NCBI GenBank assembly: GCA_938049075.1
Contig: CALICZ010000015.1
Coordinates: 1 to 11,158, forward strand
Direction of reading: 5' to 3'
DNA length: 11,158 nucleotides
Source: an uncultured Candidatus Saccharibacteria bacterium
GTDB lineage: Bacteria > Patescibacteriota > Saccharimonadia > Saccharimonadales > Saccharimonadaceae
Below, piece after piece: positions 7,722-11,158 of this stretch. A program made the translations under genes and the position numbers. The notes below the pieces were generated by a model. It was not told the origin of the DNA. It ran no database searches and saw nothing but the letters and a program-made list of their open reading frames with translations. Numbering within the stretch: position 1 is the stretch's first letter; each line of letters begins with the position of its first letter.

Positions 7722-8483
7722 ATGTCCAAGAAGGAACTAAATAATAACACCAAACTAAGCTTTCGCACCATTCTTTTTCGTGGTATCCTCCGCGTTATCA
7801 TTATTCCGACATGCGTCATACTTCTATTAACTGGTACATTGATCGGTATATTTCATATTAAGTACCTTATAGAGGCTCATCAAGCTCAGGCTGAAATGCG
7901 CGCCTATCTAGAGAAAAAATATCACCAGCACTTTATTATCAAGAACTATCTAATTGAAGGAGGAGGATTTGCAAGAAGGGGCGGCAAAGTTGCAGATGCA
8001 CATAGAGAGGGTAGCTCTTACACCTTTCGTGTTTTAGAGAAAGATCACCGGCTCTATCACGATAACTACCTCTCGGCACTTTACAATGAGCAGGAAGAAA
8101 AAGATCTTACCAAGATGGTTAAAAAATTGTCTATATCTGCAGTAAAATATACGCCAGATATTACAATTGCTCCTGATGTAGCTGATGGGATACAGGGCAT
8201 GCCGGCTTTTGCTGAGATGTTGCGAAAGTATGGGGACCATATTATATATGAAGTATCTATTGTTGTAGTAGGGGACCAGGTAAAAGAAGAAGATGTCCAA
8301 AACGTAAGAAAACTTATGGGGTATGTCCAATCAAAAAACCCGAAAAGCTATGCTGTGAGATATGTTGTAAATAGTAGAACTGAAGATGCGCAATATATTT
8401 GTCAGGAGTATGGAGGTATAAGCGAGAAAACGGCGCAAGAAACTTCCAAGGATTGCTTTAAAAAGAGTAAAGGGAAGATATAG
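7722..8483 (+). CDS. Membrane-anchored protein of unknown family, paralogue 2
   Basis: A protein of 253 residues, family not recognised. The ATG at 7722 is preferred over the upstream TTG at 7704: the N-terminus then aligns residue for residue with paralogue 1 (KK-x-L-x(3)-x-KLSFRTI-x-FRG), and a GGGGGAAGAG ribosome-binding site is correctly spaced. The layout is a basic N-terminus, one transmembrane helix (about 22-46) and a mostly hydrophilic extracytoplasmic domain with MRAYLEKKYHQHFII (59-73) and NYLIEGGG. The soluble parts of the two paralogues diverge strongly after about residue 80, implying an old duplication or diversifying change while the anchor stayed conserved. Two Cys near the C-terminus are absent from paralogue 1. 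It is followed directly by a decayed lipase-like gene. It may be an immunity or chaperone partner of that lipase; this is an inference from context only. Confidence 0.8.
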   Translation: MSKKELNNNTKLSFRTILFRGILRVIIIPTCVILLLTGTLIGIFHIKYLIEAHQAQAEMRAYLEKKYHQHFIIKNYLIEGGGFARRGGKVADAHREGSSYTFRVLEKDHRLYHDNYLSALYNEQEEKDLTKMVKKLSISAVKYTPDITIAPDVADGIQGMPAFAEMLRKYGDHIIYEVSIVVVGDQVKEEDVQNVRKLMGYVQSKNPKSYAVRYVVNSRTEDAQYICQEYGGISEKTAQETSKDCFKKSKGKI

Positions 8484-8488
8484 TCAAT

Positions 8489-8834
8489 AAATCTCTAAAA
8501 GAAATCATGAAGAAAGTACCTAAAAACAACCGCCTTGAATGTAAACCTCTCTCCTCCCTCGCATCCTGACACCTCAGTCTTTGGTTATCGCGGAACGGAT
8601 ATTGATAAAATATCTGGGAAGCGATGAAAGATATTGAGTCGGATCTTGCGATTGCATCGGGTGGAAATGTTTTTGTATAGGATGGGCTGAACCAATTCTA
8701 CGACGCCTACACCTTCTACACCAAGACGATCAAGAAAATTGGCGGTGGTTCATGTAGGCACCAAGAGCTTCACTAGTCATTCACTCGGTGGTAGGCTAGA
8801 TGGTTTGGGCCACTTTCTCAATATTGGTGCTTAG
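8489..8834 (+). pseudogene. Decayed class 3 lipase-like gene, copy 2
   Basis: No single open frame exists, but pieces in two frames join into a lipase-like order. The first is SLKEIMKKVPKNNR...LECKPLSSL, to TGA 8567-8569. After a frame change comes DTSVFGYRGTDIDKI (8568-8624, then TGA), matching the RGT-containing segment of class 3 lipases. Next is WEAMKDIESDLAIASGGN, interrupted by TAG 8678-8680 and continuing DGLNQFYDAYTFYTKTIKKI. Last, after another frame change, LAVVHVGTKSFTSHSLGG (to 8792) runs to TAG 8832-8834. SHSLGG corresponds to the GHSLGG nucleophile elbow, with Ser codon 8781-8783. The order and spacing of RGTD, the Asp/Gly region and HSLGG fit a lipase fold. At least three frame changes and several stops make it non-functional. 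The His end of the triad is not found. Confidence 0.7.
8534..8576 (+). repeat. Repeat block shared with 7579-7621 (copy 2)
   Basis: The partner of the block at 7579-7621 (32/43 identical, all differences transitions). It lies at the beginning of the second lipase-like remnant, upstream of its RGTD segment. Confidence 0.75.
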
Positions 8835-8918
8835 GCAGAATACTAGCTTTCATAATTTCTTAGAGGAAGAATAAGACAGCGAGAAATAATAAATGGGCTG
8901 ATACGAGCACGTCGCTTC

Positions 8919-8959
8919 TGCAGGAGTCTCTTTAAGCTATCTTTCATCTCTCTCCTGCA
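8919..8959 (+). other. Inverted repeat in the leader of the glycosyltransferase gene
   Basis: TGCAGGAG (8919-8926) and CTCCTGCA (8952-8959) are perfect 8-bp complements around a 25-nt pyrimidine-rich loop, ending 11 nt before the ATG at 8971. There is no U-run, so it is not a typical terminator. It could be an mRNA leader hairpin or a protein-binding site. The rest of 8835-8970 shows no gene and no convincing promoter. Confidence 0.4.
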
Positions 8960-8970
8960 CAATACCACAC

Positions 8971-11158
8971 ATGAAAACAGCAACCATGACCCAATCAGCC
9001 GCAGTGGTAGAGACGCCCGCTGCGCCGGTGCTGCGTGCGCTTAATCCGCGGACGCTCAGTATCGATATTGTGCTGCCAGTGCTTAATGAGGCGCATGTTA
9101 TTGCGCGCTCGGTGAGCACGTTGCACGCGTATTTATCACAGCATGTGCCGCATCGTTGGCGCATCATCATTGCCGACAATGGCAGCACGGACGGCACAGC
9201 GGAAGCGGCGCGCCAATTGGCGGTACGTTACCCCGAGGTGCGGCTCATCCAGCTTAGCGAGAAAGGCCGCGGCCGGGCTCTCAAGCAAGCTTGGCTACAG
9301 AGCTCGGCCGATATTCTGGCCTATATGGATATCGACCTCTCTACCAATTTAGACAGCTTCGTCCCAATGATCACCCCGCTGATTATGGGTGAGGCAGCTG
9401 TGGCGACGGGCTCGCGCCTGTTGAAGCAGTCGCGTACAACTCGCGGCTTCAAGCGTGACACTATCTCGCGCTGTTACAACTGGATTATTCGCCGGACGAT
9501 GAAGACAAAATTTGTCGATGCCCAGTGCGGTTTCAAGGCGATTCGGCGCGATGCGGCACGCAAGATTCTGCCTCGCATCAAGGATACTGGCTGGTTTTTT
9601 GATACCGAGCTGCTCGTCAAGGCAGAGTACGCTGGCTATACCATCCACGAGGAGCCAGTTGAGTGGGTCGAAGACACCGACTCGCGCGTTCATATTATCA
9701 AGACCGCAACAGATGACCTCAAGGGCCTTTCGCGGGTGCGGCGCGAATATGGCAAGACGGGCTTTGGTGAGCTAGCAGCTGTGGCTGGACTTTTGCTACT
9801 AACGAGTGTGCTCTACCTCTGGAACTTAACCATCAATGGCATGGCCAATAGCTATTATGCTGCCGCTGCTCAGGCAGCGAGTACCGACTGGACGGCCTGG
9901 CTGTTTGGCAGCCTTGATGCAGCGAACTTTGTTAGTGTCGATAAGCCGCCTATCAGTATGATGATCATGGGGCTGAGTGGTCGGCTCTTTGGTTTCTCGT
10001 CGTGGAGTATGCTCATGCCGCACGCGCTTGCCGGAGTCGCGACAGTTATGCTTGTCTATGCAGCGGTCAGGCGGTGGTATGGTGCCAAGGCAGGGCTCAT
10101 CGCTGGTGTGGTGATGGCGCTGACGCCAGCAGCCGCCTTGATGTTTCGCTTTAATAACCCCGATAGTTTCTTGACGCTCTTCTTGACAGCCAGTGCCTAC
10201 GCCTTCCTCCGCGCCTTTGAAAATAAGAAACCAGTGCTGTGGCTGAGCCTTGCAGGGCTCTTTACGGGCCTGGCCTTTAATACAAAAATGTTGCAGGGGC
10301 TGCTGGTGCTACCAGTGATGGCACTGCTCTATCTAGTGTGCGCCCGGCCAAAGCTTGTGACACGCCTCTGGCATCTTGGTGTGGCTGGCGTAGTAACGGC
10401 CGTCTCGACCTTCTGGTGGAGCATGCTTGTGTGGCTTACTCCGGCGGCTCATCGCCCGTGGGTGGGCAGTACCAATGATAATAACATTTGGAGCTTGATC
10501 TTTGGCTACAATGGCTTTGGGCGCTTACTGGGTAGTGGCGGTGGCCCTGGTAAAGCGCTAGGTGGTGGGGCAGCGCAGATGGGCCAAGCGGCGGCAACCG
10601 CAACCCAATCTACCGTGCAGCCAGCTAGCCATACAGCGACGCAGGCAGCATCCATGACGCCACCAACTGGCGGTGGTATGGGCGGCCACGGTGGAGGCCC
10701 AGGAGGTGTTGGTTTTGGCGGCGAGACAGGGGCGCTGCGTATCTTTAACGAAAGTTTTGGCCCTAATATTGCCTGGTTGCTTGTGGTAGCTGTGATCGGT
10801 GGTGGGCTCGTGCTGTGGCTGCTGCGCCGCGCACCACGGCACAACAAAGAGCGTGTTGGTGTACTGCTGTGGCTGGGCTGGCTGCTCATTCATGTCATTA
10901 TCTTTAGTATGACGAGCGGGACAATTCATCCATACTACGTCGTGGCGATGGCACCGAGTGTTGCTGCCCTGGTAGGGATTGGCGCGCCGTATCTGTGGCA
11001 AGCTTACACGCGGCGCACGAAGCTAGCCTGGCTTGTGCCACTGACAATACTGCTCACGACGATTATTGGTGTCATTATGCTTGGCTATAGCAATACCTGG
11101 CCGTGGCTTACCTGGCTTGTCATTATCACTGGTGGAGTAGCGGCTGTGATGACGCTTG
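8971..11158 (+). CDS. GT2 (DPM1-like)-GT39 fused glycosyltransferase (3' partial)
   Basis: One frame is open from 8971 to the window end (729 codons), without a stop. Residues about 30-260 form a family 2 polyprenyl-phosphate sugar synthase: VLPVLNE (34-40), DNGSTDGT (69-76), the metal-binding DID (120-122), DAQCGFKA (183-190) and FFDTELL (209-215). From about 269 the protein becomes a multi-spanning GT39 (ArnT/PMT/YkcB-like) enzyme. It has GSLDAANFVSVDKPP (313-327), whose Asp residues match the family's first-loop signature, then many helices and the FGYNGFGRL motif (511-519). A Gly/Ala/Thr-rich insert at about 521-587, also seen in YkcB-like proteins, precedes further helices. The first half likely makes a lipid-phosphate sugar, and the second transfers it outside the membrane. 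ATG 8971 is the first start codon after the in-frame TGA 8899-8901; no ribosome-binding site is seen. It is clearly more G+C-rich than the genes before it. Confidence 0.9.
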   Translation, partial: MKTATMTQSAAVVETPAAPVLRALNPRTLSIDIVLPVLNEAHVIARSVSTLHAYLSQHVPHRWRIIIADNGSTDGTAEAARQLAVRYPEVRLIQLSEKGRGRALKQAWLQSSADILAYMDIDLSTNLDSFVPMITPLIMGEAAVATGSRLLKQSRTTRGFKRDTISRCYNWIIRRTMKTKFVDAQCGFKAIRRDAARKILPRIKDTGWFFDTELLVKAEYAGYTIHEEPVEWVEDTDSRVHIIKTATDDLKGLSRVRREYGKTGFGELAAVAGLLLLTSVLYLWNLTINGMANSYYAAAAQAASTDWTAWLFGSLDAANFVSVDKPPISMMIMGLSGRLFGFSSWSMLMPHALAGVATVMLVYAAVRRWYGAKAGLIAGVVMALTPAAALMFRFNNPDSFLTLFLTASAYAFLRAFENKKPVLWLSLAGLFTGLAFNTKMLQGLLVLPVMALLYLVCARPKLVTRLWHLGVAGVVTAVSTFWWSMLVWLTPAAHRPWVGSTNDNNIWSLIFGYNGFGRLLGSGGGPGKALGGGAAQMGQAAATATQSTVQPASHTATQAASMTPPTGGGMGGHGGGPGGVGFGGETGALRIFNESFGPNIAWLLVVAVIGGGLVLWLLRRAPRHNKERVGVLLWLGWLLIHVIIFSMTSGTIHPYYVVAMAPSVAALVGIGAPYLWQAYTRRTKLAWLVPLTILLTTIIGVIMLGYSNTWPWLTWLVIITGGVAAVMTL

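Noticed and set aside
9143..9775. Short plus- and minus-strand frames inside the GT2 region
   Set aside because: They lie in other frames of a gene whose catalytic motifs (DNGSTDGT, DID, QCGFK) are all in one continuous frame.
10506..11001. Two long minus-strand frames rich in Pro/Ser or Trp/His
   Set aside because: They are antisense to the Gly-rich insert and helices of the GT39 domain. The plus frame has clear family motifs and runs continuously from 8971.
1..11158. CRISPR arrays, tRNA or rRNA genes, insertion sequences
   Set aside because: No regularly spaced repeats, cloverleaf-like segments or transposase motifs were recognised on either strand.

Overview
The window looks like a chromosomal segment from a Patescibacteria/CPR bacterium, most plausibly Candidatus Saccharibacteria (TM7). 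The reasons are a compact Gram-positive-style type IV secretion (T4SS) gene cluster with a PrgI-family protein, a TraC-like/VirB4 pair and a secreted CHAP hydrolase; Shine-Dalgarno sequences before most T4SS genes; and pervasive ATGA stop/start overlaps. TGA serves as an ordinary stop codon throughout, which argues against the recoded (TGA = Gly) Gracilibacteria/Absconditabacteria. The taxonomic placement is inference from gene content, not from a marker gene.

Region 1 (2-6559) is one tightly packed plus-strand operon: the end of a polytopic VirB6/TrbL-like membrane protein, a PrgI-like (VirB3-equivalent) two-helix protein, a TraC-like protein resembling the N-terminal part of VirB4, the VirB4 ATPase, an exported CHAP-domain peptidoglycan hydrolase (VirB1 role) and a large VirD4/TraG-like coupling ATPase. 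Every junction overlaps, so the genes are probably translationally coupled. Together they would form the inner-membrane platform, motor, wall-opening enzyme and substrate receptor of a T4SS. No relaxase, VirB11 or VirB8-like gene lies within the window.

Region 2 (about 6560-8835) is more A+T-rich and consists of a tandemly duplicated cassette. Each copy has a near-identical promoter-like element, a gene for an N-terminally anchored protein of about 250 residues (paralogues of unknown family), and then a decayed lipase-like gene. The second remnant still shows class 3 lipase hallmarks (a GYRGTD segment and an SHSLGG nucleophile-elbow segment) but is broken by at least three frame changes and in-frame stops. 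The first remnant keeps a proper start, coupled by ATGA to the upstream gene with a good ribosome-binding site, but is truncated. These pseudogenes are not visible as open reading frames. The layout (lipase-like gene beside duplicated membrane-anchored partner genes, next to a secretion system) suggests a decayed effector/immunity locus, which is a hypothesis only.

Region 3 (8971 to the end) is distinctly G+C-rich. It carries a single open frame that runs off the window: a family 2, DPM1-like polyprenyl-phosphate glycosyltransferase fused to a multi-spanning GT39 (ArnT/PMT-like) glycosyltransferase with a Gly-rich insert. It probably makes a lipid-linked sugar and transfers it to an extracytoplasmic acceptor.
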